From NCBI GenBank assembly GCA_030753015.1, contig JASMDC010000012.1:28734-92733 (forward strand): 64,000 bases of DNA, given 5' to 3'. Position numbers and translations under genes: made by a program. Source of the stretch: Candidatus Undinarchaeales archaeon (GTDB lineage: Archaea > SpSt-1190 > JASMDC01). The stretch's first letter is position 1; the number at the start of each line of letters is the position of its first letter. Under the pieces are notes generated by a model. It searched no databases, was not told the DNA's origin, and was given only the letters and a program-made list of their open reading frames with translations. Positions 51,461-61,201 of the stretch are shown piece after piece.

Positions 51461-52816
51461 TCACCGGCGGTACATCACCGTGTAGGTGAGCTCTGCCTCA
51501 CCACGGTTGGGCACAGGAATTGAAAACTCTACTGCCTTCGGCTTCTTATCATAGGTCCTGTCAGATGTGACAACGGACCAGTCGCCGCTGTGGTGCTCCA
51601 CGACGCTCACCGCGACCTCTGTGTACTTCTGGTTGATGAACTTAATGTGATAGCTCTCGCGGAAAGCGGTTTCGGTTAGATTCATGCTCTCTGGGACGGT
51701 GCGCTCTACTCTGATATCGGGCTCGTTCCGCACAAGGAATCGGATGGCCTCGTTACGGGGCGTGTGGAACAGGGCGTGCTCGTTCAGGTAATGGAGGCTC
51801 CCGTCCTCTTTTATAATGTAAATCCGGACCCGGCCCGGGGGGAGGGGGCTTCCGAGGCCGGACTCCTCGTTATTGGAGAACTCTACCATGGCACCCACCT
51901 TTCCTGGACTGATGGTGTGGTCGTAGAGGTACCCCGTGGTCGCCCGTACATCGTCGGTGCCGGCCAGTGCGACCTGGCGGGTCATGAGGGCGGGGAGAGT
52001 GACCGTTCGAGGGAGCTCATAGACATGGTACTCGGAAGCGGATTCAGTGGGCGCGCCCTCGGTGTGGACGAGGTTGATACGAGCATTCGTGAAGGCCGCT
52101 CCGCACTGGTTGTCTATGGACGCCCACGTGGCGAGGTCGACGGTCGTGCCGTCATCGCCCTCGTTCACAATGGCAACGTACTCGCCCTTCCAGGAAAGTC
52201 CGGTCGTGCTGTACGTGAGCTCGGTGAGATGCTCGCCTTCCTGGCCGTTCCGCAGCCGGAGCACTAGTGCAGGGCTCGAGATGATGGCACCTGCATCGGT
52301 GGAGAACGTCATGCGCCCCACATCGTTGCGTGCAACGAGCGTGAGCTCGTCATCTGTTCCCTCGAGCGCCAGGTATTTACCGTTCGCTGACATGAGACGC
52401 CCGGTCAGCACTTCGCCGTTGGCGTGGATGGTGACGTTGTTCCCCACCGAACGCTCCAGCAGTGCCTCGGTGGTCGCCAGGTCGTGACGGAAGGCCTGGT
52501 CCTGCACCATGAACGTTCCTGGGGCCGAGATCGATGAGAAGTGGACGGATGTCGGGTCCATGAACGAGGAAATGTCGCGGAAACGGACCTCGTTGATGTT
52601 CGCTTTGAGAGGGATCGTGCGCCGGTCGCGGACGAGAGCGAGCCCGTCGTCGTACAGAGTTAGGGCGATACCGGACTCCAGCTCACCGTTATCGGCGAGG
52701 TGGATTGTCGCGGGGGGCGCGTCCAGACCGTTCGCAGGCCAGGTCGGGATGGTCACCAGGACCAGGGCCGCGGTCACGATGATGGCGAGAATGATGGCCG
52801 TGTGGCTCATTGCCAT
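51461..52816 (-). CDS. DUF4139-domain secreted protein
   Basis: 451 aa. N-terminal signal/anchor (IILAIIVTAALVLVTIPTW), then a beta-rich chain with SGIALTLYDDGLALVRDRRT and the DUF4139 block LTYSTTGLSWKGEYVAIVNE, DLATWASIDNQCGAAFTNAR. TATA-like CACTTAAAGC about 25 nt upstream. DUF4139 proteins are extracytoplasmic and of unknown function. No C-terminal anchor is seen. Confidence 0.85.
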   Translation of the reverse strand: MAMSHTAIILAIIVTAALVLVTIPTWPANGLDAPPATIHLADNGELESGIALTLYDDGLALVRDRRTIPLKANINEVRFRDISSFMDPTSVHFSSISAPGTFMVQDQAFRHDLATTEALLERSVGNNVTIHANGEVLTGRLMSANGKYLALEGTDDELTLVARNDVGRMTFSTDAGAIISSPALVLRLRNGQEGEHLTELTYSTTGLSWKGEYVAIVNEGDDGTTVDLATWASIDNQCGAAFTNARINLVHTEGAPTESASEYHVYELPRTVTLPALMTRQVALAGTDDVRATTGYLYDHTISPGKVGAMVEFSNNEESGLGSPLPPGRVRIYIIKEDGSLHYLNEHALFHTPRNEAIRFLVRNEPDIRVERTVPESMNLTETAFRESYHIKFINQKYTEVAVSVVEHHSGDWSVVTSDRTYDKKPKAVEFSIPVPNRGEAELTYTVMYRR

Positions 52817-52885
52817 GGGGGGCCGTGAGGCCGGTAAGCTTTAAGTGCGTTTAGGCATCTCGCTCACGACCACGGAGGGGGCAAG

Positions 52886-53254
52886 GTGAGGACCGTTATA
52901 AAGCCGTTCCGGACACGGACCGTGAGCCGTGTCGCCATTCGGCCATTCATTCTCATCATTATCCTGTGTGCGATGTGCTTGTGCTTCGGCCCACGACGGC
53001 CTCCACCTAGCGCCACACCCTCCCCTACTCCGAGCCTTCCACCGACCGTTGTGGACGTGGCTTCCCAGCCACCGTCAGAGCAGCAACCCCATAGTGTTGA
53101 CGTGCCCGTGGACGATGAGTCAGATGATCATGCTGTCGTGGAATCCCGAGCACTCTCGGCAACAGGCGAGGGCGATGAGCTCATAGAGGTCCCATCACCT
53201 GCGATCAACGCTTCCGAGCCTGCGCTCGTAGATTCGCACAACAATGGCGGGTGA
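52886..53254 (+). CDS. small secreted or anchored Pro/Ser-rich protein
   Basis: 122 aa from GTG with GGAGGGGG upstream. After a basic N-terminus comes one hydrophobic segment (PFILIIILCAMCLCFG), then a disordered region rich in Pro, Ser, Asp and Glu. The Cys in the hydrophobic end could be a lipid site but the context is not a clear lipobox. No family is recognised. Confidence 0.5.
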   Translation: MRTVIKPFRTRTVSRVAIRPFILIIILCAMCLCFGPRRPPPSATPSPTPSLPPTVVDVASQPPSEQQPHSVDVPVDDESDDHAVVESRALSATGEGDELIEVPSPAINASEPALVDSHNNGG

Positions 53255-53265
53255 ACGTTACCCGC

Positions 53266-54519
53266 TCACGCCTTCTTCTTCTTCGAACGCTTCTTGGACT
53301 TGGCGACGGCGGGATCTTTTCCCTTACGGGATTCCTCCGCGGCCTGGAAGACCATCTGTGCAGAGGCATGGTCCCGCCACATGGTCAGGTCCCGCTTCTC
53401 ACGCAGCGACTTCCCATAGATCTCCACGGCGTTCGCAAAGGCTCCGAGGATGATCGGACCGATAAAGAATCCGGAGATACCGTACACGAAGGGTCCTGAG
53501 ATCATCCCCAGTAGAAGATAGAACGGGTGAAGTGTATCGGTCTTTCGGGACACCCATGCGTACATCATTTGGCTGACTATGGTGAGGATGACGGCCAGGA
53601 GGAGCATTTCGATCCCTGTTCGCCACTCGAAAGAAGCGAAATTGAAGAGAGCCAGCACGAAAGGGACCAGAGATCCACCGATGATGGGGACGAGGGCCAC
53701 TATGGTCGTCACCACGGCCAGGAGGAGCGGATCGCCGTAGCCGATGGCCACGTAGCCGGGGAACGAAACGACACCGATGAGAAAAGAGAGCGAAAAGTGG
53801 GAGAAGATTACCCCGCGTGCCATGCGGTCCGTCTCTCCAAGGAATTCCTGGACCATGCCGACCTTCTCAGAGGGGAACATGAGCACAATACCAAGAATAG
53901 CCTTCTCACCGTCCAGGAGAAAGTAGTAGGTCAGGAACATTATCAGCAGGAGTGCGAAGAAGAGACTGGAGAGCTCGGAGAGGGATCCGAGTATATTCTG
54001 TGTCACGGCTTCTGAAGACACGGCCTCATTGATGTACTCGCCAATCTTGATGTTCGTCACGTTGATGCCTAGATCGGCCCCGGTACGCATCTCTACGGTA
54101 TCAATGAGCCCATTGGCCTTACCGATAAGCTCCTCTTTGTTGCCCTCGTAGAATTCGGAGCCATGCTGAAAGACCTGGTTGAGGATGAAGATGGAGTAGA
54201 CGAACATGATGAGCCCGGCCACGCTGATAAAGAGGGCGATGAAGAAGATGGATATGTCGCGCTTCCCGACCTTGCTTGAGAAGGCCTTCTCAAGGGGGTG
54301 GAAGAGATAAGCCAGGAAGGCGGATGCCAGGACCAGGTTGAAGAAAGGGTAGACCGTGTAGAACGAGACGAGCCCGAGCACGATGCAAAGGGCGAGGAAG
54401 AAGCTTACGTTCCCTGACGCGCGCTCGACCTCCTTGTCAAGCGCCTCCCGCTGGAGCTGGGCGTCATCGTAGTGCTCGTGGAGGGTCGCAGCGACCTCAT
54501 CGCTGGTAGGGTATTCCAC
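53266..54519 (-). CDS. AI-2E (PF01594) family membrane permease
   Basis: 417 aa from GTG 54519, placed about 25 nt after the TATA-like GTTAAAAAAGC; a TTG at 54540 would fall on that box. Family features: paired N-terminal helices (FFLALCIVLGLVSFYTV, FFNLVLASAFLAYLFHP), a central amphipathic domain, and C-terminal helices including VVTTIVALVPIIGGSLVPFV and PFYLLLGMISGPFVYGISGFFIGPI. Members export signals or act as Na+/H+ antiporters. The C-terminal Lys-rich tail (KSKKRSKKKKA) is an addition. Confidence 0.92.
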   Translation of the reverse strand: MEYPTSDEVAATLHEHYDDAQLQREALDKEVERASGNVSFFLALCIVLGLVSFYTVYPFFNLVLASAFLAYLFHPLEKAFSSKVGKRDISIFFIALFISVAGLIMFVYSIFILNQVFQHGSEFYEGNKEELIGKANGLIDTVEMRTGADLGINVTNIKIGEYINEAVSSEAVTQNILGSLSELSSLFFALLLIMFLTYYFLLDGEKAILGIVLMFPSEKVGMVQEFLGETDRMARGVIFSHFSLSFLIGVVSFPGYVAIGYGDPLLLAVVTTIVALVPIIGGSLVPFVLALFNFASFEWRTGIEMLLLAVILTIVSQMMYAWVSRKTDTLHPFYLLLGMISGPFVYGISGFFIGPIILGAFANAVEIYGKSLREKRDLTMWRDHASAQMVFQAAEESRKGKDPAVAKSKKRSKKKKA

Positions 54520-54580
54520 CGGGGAGGAAATGGTCTTCAAGCTTTTTTAACCTGAGCGTTAACCTTTGGGAAAAAGGGAG

Positions 54581-54605
54581 AAGGCCGGGACAGGATCCCG
54601 GCCTT
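54581..54605 (-). terminator. hairpin after the Cys-rich giant gene
   Basis: AAGGCCGGG pairs with CCCGGCCTT around a 7-nt loop, 12 nt past the stop of the leftward giant gene. On the minus strand it is followed by CTCCCTTTTTCCC, a T-rich run as in intrinsic-type archaeal terminators. Confidence 0.65.
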
Positions 54606-54617
54606 CGTTCTTTCTGC

Positions 54618-57600
54618 TCAAGGGCTGAGGTTGGACTTACTGTCGTCGGTGGGGATGCCGCTGTCGGACTTACAGACACCGGTATAGCAGTGCTCACCCT
54701 CCGGGCACTTGCAGTCCTTTTCACAAGAGCAGTCCTCATTGACATCACATGTGCCGTCGCCGCAGAATGGATCTGGTTTGCCGCAACCCGATATGGGAGC
54801 ATACTTGCAGACACCACCGTCATTCGCATCGCAGAAATCTTCCGTGCACGGGTTCTTGTCGTCGCAGTCGAGCTTCTTGCCGAGGCACTCCCCATCCTGG
54901 CAGGTGTCGCTCTTGGTACACGCCGAGCCGTCATCGCAGGCGATATCGCCCTTGAGCGACTTGAAGACACACTTGCCCGTCTTCTTGTCACAACTGTCGC
55001 TGGTGCAGGCCTCTTTGTCGTCGCATGTCCTCAGCTCGCCGCCTCTACATTTGCCACTGTCGCAGATGTCATACTCCGTGCACCCGTCGCCGTCGTCGCA
55101 GATAGTTCCATCTTCCGGATAGTTATTGCACTTGCCGGTCTCAGGATCACAGGCGTCGATCGTGCAGGGATTACCGTCATCGCAGTTCTTCCCCGCGCAG
55201 AGATCTTGTGGCTCTCCGCAGTCACCGGTGGTGATCTTCTCGTGCCTGCACTGACCCTCGGCGCAGAAGTCCTTTGTGCACGGATCGTTGTCGTCTCCGC
55301 AGAACATGCTGGCGCAAGGATCCTGAGTGCCCGTGTCCTCGCAATGATCGACACAGTCCTGCTTGCACTGCTCCTCGGGGAGACCGTCCTCGTACCGGCA
55401 GTACCAGATGCAGGTTCCGCAGTAGTTGTCCGCGGGCGGCTTGGGCGGTTTCTGGATCTCCCCGCACACACATTGCCCACTGCTGTCACACATCGGATCT
55501 ATGCACTTGAGGTTGGAACAGTCGTCATCGTTCTGGCAGCCGGGATCGTCGATCGGGGTGGGTACGGGGGAGGGCCCCTCACTACCAAGGCACTGTTTGG
55601 CACACTCAAGCTTCACACCACAGGCCTCTGCCTCAGCGCTTGAGGGATTCACAACGCCTAATGCCCTAACGATGCCCGCGAGGCACTCGTTGTCCCCGCC
55701 GCAATCGAGAGCGCACTCACAGGAGCGCTTGCAGCGGTAGTCGTCCCCGCATTCCTTGAAACAATCCCCATATTCCTCTGGTCCGAGGCACGGATTGATA
55801 CAGTCCCAGTCGCCCTTGCACTCGTTCTTGACATCGCACTTGCACATTCGAATGCAGCGCGGGTGGTCAGTGCCCGAGTCCGGGCATTTATCCTGGATAC
55901 ACACTTCGACCGGGTTCACGGGCATGGATGTCGGTGACGGGATGCCGGGATCGAAGCCCATGCACTCCTCGACGCACCGGTAGTCGCCCTCGCACTTGAC
56001 GAAACACTCGCACTTGAGCTTGCAGCGGTCCTGCTCCGCAGCCGGCGCATATCGGCACCGCTCTTCGTAGCACTGCCTGATCATGGTTTCCGGGTCCTCG
56101 GGCATGGGCGGTTTATCGTCCATCTTCTCACAACAGACCTCTTCTTCAAACTTGCAGGAGAAGGGCGCACCATAGGTGCCCGGCGGACAGCCCTTGGCAT
56201 AGTGCGCGCAGAAGGTACGCGGTACCTGACCGCATTCCTTTTCTCTTTCGGGCCGAGGCATACAGCAGACTTCGCGTGAGTCCGCACAGGGGATGTCAAT
56301 CTTCTCCATATCACTGGAGCATCCCTCGATGTAGTAGTTACATAAGCCGTTGTGCTGCTGACAGGGTGATGTCTCCCAGGTCCCTCCGGAGCCGATATCG
56401 CCCTCGGCCGGCCGGCAACCGCGATCGTCGGCGTTCGGGTGGCCGATGTCGCACACGGGCAGTTCGGACAGGTCGCACGGACAGTCTATCTTGCAATTGC
56501 AGTCCTCGCCAACGGTGTAGTCGCACACACCGTCGCCGCAGAAACCCTCGTCGGCCTGACCGCCGATCCGACATATCGGACCACACTTCTGCTTGCACTC
56601 CTCCTCGCGGAGGTTGTTGCGCTTGCACATCTGCTTGCACTCGTCGCAGGGATTGAATTCGATAGGTGGCATCGGCATGGGGATGGGTCCGGGCATTATC
56701 CCGGGCGGCCTCCCGGGCTCGCCGAGGAACCGCTCCATGCAGGCCCGCATACAGAATCCGCGATCGATACTGCGCTCATGGCGGCACTTATCCTCGCAGA
56801 TGCGGCCAGGATCCTCGGGCTTGTCGTCACTGATTCTGTCTAGGAACCTGTCGCTCGGACCGCATACGCACATGCCGTCGAAGCAGCGGGGTGTGTCCTG
56901 TCCGATCATCATGGGGCATATGAGGTCGCGACAGTCGCCGTCCTGGCGGCACTCCTTCTCCTCCTCGCGTCCTTCGCGTTCCTTGCCCATGCACTTGGAC
57001 ACGCAGAGCTTCTTCTCGGTGAAGTCGCGAGCGTCAGCGCACTTCTTCGCGATACAGTAATCGAGCAGGCGCTTTGCCTTGTTGCCCGAGTCACGCCGTT
57101 CATCCATGCACCGGTCCATGCACTCGAAGCGGTCGCGGCCCTTCTTCTCCTTACAGGCGTTCTGACACCGGCCCACGCCCTCGTCGCCGATTATGTTATC
57201 TGACTTCTCCTCGGCGCAGTCGTACACGAACTCCTTGACCTTGTGCTCGCAGACGTCCTCGCACTTACGCTTGCACAGACCCTTCGAGAAGCGCTTCACT
57301 TCCTTGCACTCCTTATAGACCTTGCACTTCTCCTCACCTGTCGAGGTTTCCTCGCACTTCTTCGTAGCGCGACAGACCTCCTCTACGACCTCATCGCCTT
57401 CACCACAGTCGCCGAGGCAGGAGTCGAAACAGAGACCGCGGATCTGGTGAGCCTCCTTCATGCACTGGCGCTTGACGTCGTCGCGCTCTCCGCGGGCCAT
57501 GAGATCGGCCTCGCAGGACATGTGGCATTCGTCGCGGTCGATACTGGAATCCACCTCGCACTTGAAGTGGCAGACCTCCATGGCGAACCGCGGATCGGTA

Positions 57601-59786
57601 AAGAAGCGCTCGCCGACACACGAGGGCACGCACTCCTTCAGTTCGGTCCGACATTTCTCGTCGCCCATATCTTCGCACTTATTGAAGCAGCTGTTAGCGT
57701 CATCGTGACATTCATTGGCGAACTTGTCGACATCCTGGAAGCACTCATCGACGGCACGGCGACCCTCCTCATCGATCTCGTCACACTTGAGGTAGCAATA
57801 CTCGGCCTCGTTGGGATCCTCGATAGTGTCACACTCTTCGAAGCAGCGACCGATGATCTCATCGAACTCGTACTGCTTGTTGATCTGTTCCTCACAGCGT
57901 CGCCGGAGCTTTTCTGCGCCATCTTCGCAACGTCGCCCAAGCCCCTCGCACCGCTGACCACAGTCCCCGATGCGTCGCATGCAGCGGTCCATGCCGCCCA
58001 TGCACTTGTCGCGGCACATCATGATGCGGTCCTCGAACACGGCCTCCTTGCGGTGTGATTTGAGCTCCTGCCTGAAGTTGGCGAGGCCTTCTTTGTCGTC
58101 CTTGCCCTTTTGCATGGTGAGGGTAACGCACTTCTGGAGATTCTCCTTGATCTTGGATGCCAGTGCCTTTACCTTGGCGTAATCGTTCGCGTTGAAGGCC
58201 TCCTCGCCCTCGGTGTAGAGCTGCTCGGCCTTGTCGACCAGCTCACCGCAATCATCGGCGAGCAGACCGGCCTCTTCGGCACGCTCGTAGAACGCCTTGA
58301 ACTTATCGAGCTCACGATGGAACTGCTCTACGAACTTGTCCATGTTATTGCGCTCACGGTCGAGGAATCCCTCGATGACCTCGCGCTTCCGCTCGGTATC
58401 TGCGCCATAGAATTCGTTGGCGCCCTCATAACTGGCGCTCTTTGCGAGGTTGAAGGCCTTCTTGATGAGTTGGTGTGCGCGAACGTAGTCGTCCACGTTG
58501 TTGGAACCCTCGGCGGTTGTGAACGCCTCCTCAGCCTCAGCGATGATCTTCTTTGCTTCCTCAAGGACCGTCTTTGCCTTCGCGAGGTCCTCGATCTGAT
58601 CATCGCTCTCGGCTTCCGCCTCGAGCGAAAGGAGGTAACTGTCCGCTTCGTCGAGCAGGGCAGTGGCCTTCTCTAGCTCGGCGGCGACGCGCTTTGCGAT
58701 CTGAGCGCGCTTCTCAAGGAGCTTCTCCTGTGTCTTCTTGAGCTCGTTCACACGCTTCTGCTTCCATTTGGCCTTGTTGCGATTGACGAAGTCCACGAGC
58801 TTCTTCTCGACGTTGGCCGTGGAGAGCGCCTCGACATGGATGCCCTCCATGAGGAGGAGCTGGGCTGCTACCTTGCTGACGAGTACAGGGATCCCAACGA
58901 CCTTGACGTTCTTGATCTCGTTGGTCTTGACGAACTCGATGACGTCGGGGATCTCACTCTCGTCGGAGATGATCTTCCGGGCGGACACATCAGCAGTGGT
59001 GGGCATGGAGATGGCCGACAAGAAGTCGTTCGCACCGGTCGCGATCACAACGAGGTCCTCTATGACGGTCTCCTTCTTGAGCTCTTCAAAAGCCTTGTCC
59101 TCGAGCTTCTTGATGACCTCCTTCTCGTCCTCGCCGGAGATGACCTCGATTTCGATGTCGAGGTTCTTGAGCTCAGTGGTGACGTTCTCACCGAATCTGG
59201 TACCAACAAGGAAGACCTTGATGACACCGAGATCATTAAGGGCATTGCTTGTCTCGGCAGAGAGCGCGTCCCCCGATGTGAGCAGCACGGGTATCTTCTT
59301 CGCGGACGCAAGGCCCTTCGCCATGCTCAGTTGCATATGCTCATATCCTTCGGATCCATCGGCGTCCCCGATGATGTCGTACACGAGCACGGCTTCGTCA
59401 GCACCCTCCTGCCACATATAGGTGGCGAACTCTGCGGCCGTTCCAAAACGGGATACACCCCAGGTACGTATGACCTCGAAGCCGTCCGCTTTGAGCTTTT
59501 CTTCGATATCTGTGGAAATGACGGAACTGCCACCCACGAGGATGATATTCTGTGGCCGTGTGTCGCTAAGGAACGTGGCCACCTCCTCTGGCAGTTCATC
59601 GGCGGGCGTCAGAAGAACGGGGATTCCCGCTTTGTCCGATCCTGCACCCGCGATAATAGCATCAGGGTAGTTGTCTCTGGTCGCCAGGATAACTGCGTCC
59701 AGCTCTCCTCCCGACTGGGAGGTACACAGCACGGCGATCATGAGCATGATGACCGTGAACATACGGAGGTTACGCGGAGGTACCAT
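54618..59786 (-). CDS. giant secreted CWB2 protein with extensive Cys-rich region
   Basis: 1722 aa from ATG 59786. The longer frame is rejected because TATA-like TTATATATACC (about 59809-59819) lies 25-35 nt upstream. A signal peptide (MFTVIMLMIAVLCTS) is followed by ~300 residues of cell-wall-binding repeat 2 (ATRDNYPDAIIAGAGSDKAG, NIILVGGSSVISTDIEEKL). A helical region of ~230 residues follows. The remaining ~1100 residues hold well over 100 cysteines: first helical CxxxC pairs (CRDKCMGGMDRCMRRIGDC), later extended modules (CDDGNPCTIDACDPETGKC repeats) and a last CGDGTCDVNEDCSCEKDCKC module. That last module resembles those of the other giant protein. It is presumably a disulfide-rich, very stable surface stalk. 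Confidence 0.85.
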   Translation of the reverse strand: MVPPRNLRMFTVIMLMIAVLCTSQSGGELDAVILATRDNYPDAIIAGAGSDKAGIPVLLTPADELPEEVATFLSDTRPQNIILVGGSSVISTDIEEKLKADGFEVIRTWGVSRFGTAAEFATYMWQEGADEAVLVYDIIGDADGSEGYEHMQLSMAKGLASAKKIPVLLTSGDALSAETSNALNDLGVIKVFLVGTRFGENVTTELKNLDIEIEVISGEDEKEVIKKLEDKAFEELKKETVIEDLVVIATGANDFLSAISMPTTADVSARKIISDESEIPDVIEFVKTNEIKNVKVVGIPVLVSKVAAQLLLMEGIHVEALSTANVEKKLVDFVNRNKAKWKQKRVNELKKTQEKLLEKRAQIAKRVAAELEKATALLDEADSYLLSLEAEAESDDQIEDLAKAKTVLEEAKKIIAEAEEAFTTAEGSNNVDDYVRAHQLIKKAFNLAKSASYEGANEFYGADTERKREVIEGFLDRERNNMDKFVEQFHRELDKFKAFYERAEEAGLLADDCGELVDKAEQLYTEGEEAFNANDYAKVKALASKIKENLQKCVTLTMQKGKDDKEGLANFRQELKSHRKEAVFEDRIMMCRDKCMGGMDRCMRRIGDCGQRCEGLGRRCEDGAEKLRRRCEEQINKQYEFDEIIGRCFEECDTIEDPNEAEYCYLKCDEIDEEGRRAVDECFQDVDKFANECHDDANSCFNKCEDMGDEKCRTELKECVPSCVGERFFTDPRFAMEVCHFKCEVDSSIDRDECHMSCEADLMARGERDDVKRQCMKEAHQIRGLCFDSCLGDCGEGDEVVEEVCRATKKCEETSTGEEKCKVYKECKEVKRFSKGLCKRKCEDVCEHKVKEFVYDCAEEKSDNIIGDEGVGRCQNACKEKKGRDRFECMDRCMDERRDSGNKAKRLLDYCIAKKCADARDFTEKKLCVSKCMGKEREGREEEKECRQDGDCRDLICPMMIGQDTPRCFDGMCVCGPSDRFLDRISDDKPEDPGRICEDKCRHERSIDRGFCMRACMERFLGEPGRPPGIMPGPIPMPMPPIEFNPCDECKQMCKRNNLREEECKQKCGPICRIGGQADEGFCGDGVCDYTVGEDCNCKIDCPCDLSELPVCDIGHPNADDRGCRPAEGDIGSGGTWETSPCQQHNGLCNYYIEGCSSDMEKIDIPCADSREVCCMPRPEREKECGQVPRTFCAHYAKGCPPGTYGAPFSCKFEEEVCCEKMDDKPPMPEDPETMIRQCYEERCRYAPAAEQDRCKLKCECFVKCEGDYRCVEECMGFDPGIPSPTSMPVNPVEVCIQDKCPDSGTDHPRCIRMCKCDVKNECKGDWDCINPCLGPEEYGDCFKECGDDYRCKRSCECALDCGGDNECLAGIVRALGVVNPSSAEAEACGVKLECAKQCLGSEGPSPVPTPIDDPGCQNDDDCSNLKCIDPMCDSSGQCVCGEIQKPPKPPADNYCGTCIWYCRYEDGLPEEQCKQDCVDHCEDTGTQDPCASMFCGDDNDPCTKDFCAEGQCRHEKITTGDCGEPQDLCAGKNCDDGNPCTIDACDPETGKCNNYPEDGTICDDGDGCTEYDICDSGKCRGGELRTCDDKEACTSDSCDKKTGKCVFKSLKGDIACDDGSACTKSDTCQDGECLGKKLDCDDKNPCTEDFCDANDGGVCKYAPISGCGKPDPFCGDGTCDVNEDCSCEKDCKCPEGEHCYTGVCKSDSGIPTDDSKSNLSP

Positions 59787-60078
59787 GGCCTCATACTCTG
59801 TCTGGAACGGTATATATAATCTCCTCGGAACCGTTCCTGTAACGAAATTCGTAACGACGTTGAATCTGTAAAATACCGAAAAACGGGAGATTATTGTTCC
59901 TGACGGTTCCATGGACGTAGAAATCGATTGGATTCAGAAATGGACCACATATATCTCGCTTAATAACATATGATAAGGAACAGTGCGAGAATATCACACT
60001 TTTTTCGCACGTTACGATCAATAGAACAAAGTGGATGTGTCCATAGGTTTTGTGAAAACCGCTCTTTCGAGGCTTTCT

Positions 60079-60171
60079 TTATAATCCTGGGGGTTCCAGT
60101 GTGAGGTAGAAATAAATCGATACTACGATGATCAGAAGCCCTGTCCCGACGACCAGAATCTCATGGATCAT
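60079..60171 (-). CDS. possible 30-residue single-helix membrane protein
   Basis: A short frame, MIHEILVVGTGLLIIVVSIY followed by FYLTLEPPGL, almost all hydrophobic. A TATA-like TATAAACT (60206-60213 on the complement) lies about 35 nt before the ATG. It stands alone in an otherwise empty 530-nt gap (59787-60316). That gap also holds an inverted repeat GTGCGA/TCGCAC (59983-60010) and GGTTTTGTGAAAACC (60046-60060). Real expression is uncertain. Confidence 0.35.
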   Translation of the reverse strand: MIHEILVVGTGLLIIVVSIYFYLTLEPPGL

Positions 60172-60316
60172 AATTATTTTCCCGTGTATGTGAAACGTCC
60201 GATAAAGTTTATACAAGCTGTGTATATACTCTATTGACCATCGGTCCTGAACACTGAAGGAAACGTGATGTATTTTAAACTTGGGGCCAAGGGATGGACT
60301 CGACGTGGTGGGGACC

Positions 60317-61201
60317 ATGATTCCTGATGCCGTGATTGAGGACGTGACCGTGGGCCTTCTTAGGAGGGCCACTGTGGACCTCCCTACGGACGTGGAACAA
60401 ACCCTTCGGAAGGCAGAGGGCGATGAGACTGATCCCCTTGCTAAAAGTGAGCTCAGATGCGTACTGGACAACAGTATAGCTGCAAGGGAGGATGGAGTGC
60501 CACTCTGTCAGGATACCGGACTGCCCGTGTTCTTCATACTGCTCGGTGCCCACGCACGCACAGCCGACCTCCCAGGTGCAATCAGACGCGGAGTTGTGAG
60601 GGCCACGGATGAGCTTCCCTTGCGACCGAACGCAGTCCATCCTCTCTCACGGGAAAACACAGGAACCAACACCGGTCAGGGCGTACCGCACCTCATCATC
60701 GAGCTTGTACCCGGTCGCGATGATGTGGAGCTTTGGGCTGTCCCCAAGGGTGCCGGCTCGGAGAACATGAGCGCGCTCGCAATGCTCAATCCGGACGACG
60801 GGGAAGAGGGTGTCGAGCGGTTCGTGGTCGACACTGTTCTCGCAGCAGGGGGGCGACCATGCCCACCGACCGTTGTGGGGGTCGGCATCGGAGGGTGCGC
60901 TGACGAAGCGCTCCTTCTCGCACGGCGAGCGCTCCTTCGTACTCTCGGGACGCCTCATGATGATCCGGAACTGGGTGCGTTCGAGCACCGATGCCAAGAG
61001 CGGCTCAACGCGTCTGGGATCGGCCCCATGGGTCTTGGTGGTGATACCACAGTCCTTGCAGTGCATGCTCTTTCTGCCTGCTGTCACACAGCTTCGCTCC
61101 CTGTAGGTGTCGTGGTCCAGTGCTGGGCTGACCGACGTGCAGGTGCACGCATCACCGCCGATGGCGCCGTGGTGGAGCTCACAGGGGGTCTGTCACTGTG
61201 A
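60317..61201 (+). CDS. class I fumarate hydratase, alpha subunit
   Basis: 294 aa from [24 protein letters not shown]-like TATTTTAAAC about 35-45 nt upstream. The three [4Fe-4S] cysteines are in [26 protein letters not shown] and [12 protein letters not shown]. Substrate motifs include [16 protein letters not shown] and [12 protein letters not shown]. It is the split archaeal form whose partner follows. It interconverts fumarate and malate; tartrate dehydratase is a close alternative. Confidence 0.92.
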   Translation: MIPDAVIEDVTVGLLRRATVDLPTDVEQTLRKAEGDETDPLAKSELRCVLDNSIAAREDGVPLCQDTGLPVFFILLGAHARTADLPGAIRRGVVRATDELPLRPNAVHPLSRENTGTNTGQGVPHLIIELVPGRDDVELWAVPKGAGSENMSALAMLNPDDGEEGVERFVVDTVLAAGGRPCPPTVVGVGIGGCADEALLLARRALLRTLGTPHDDPELGAFEHRCQERLNASGIGPMGLGGDTTVLAVHALSACCHTASLPVGVVVQCWADRRAGARITADGAVVELTGGLSL

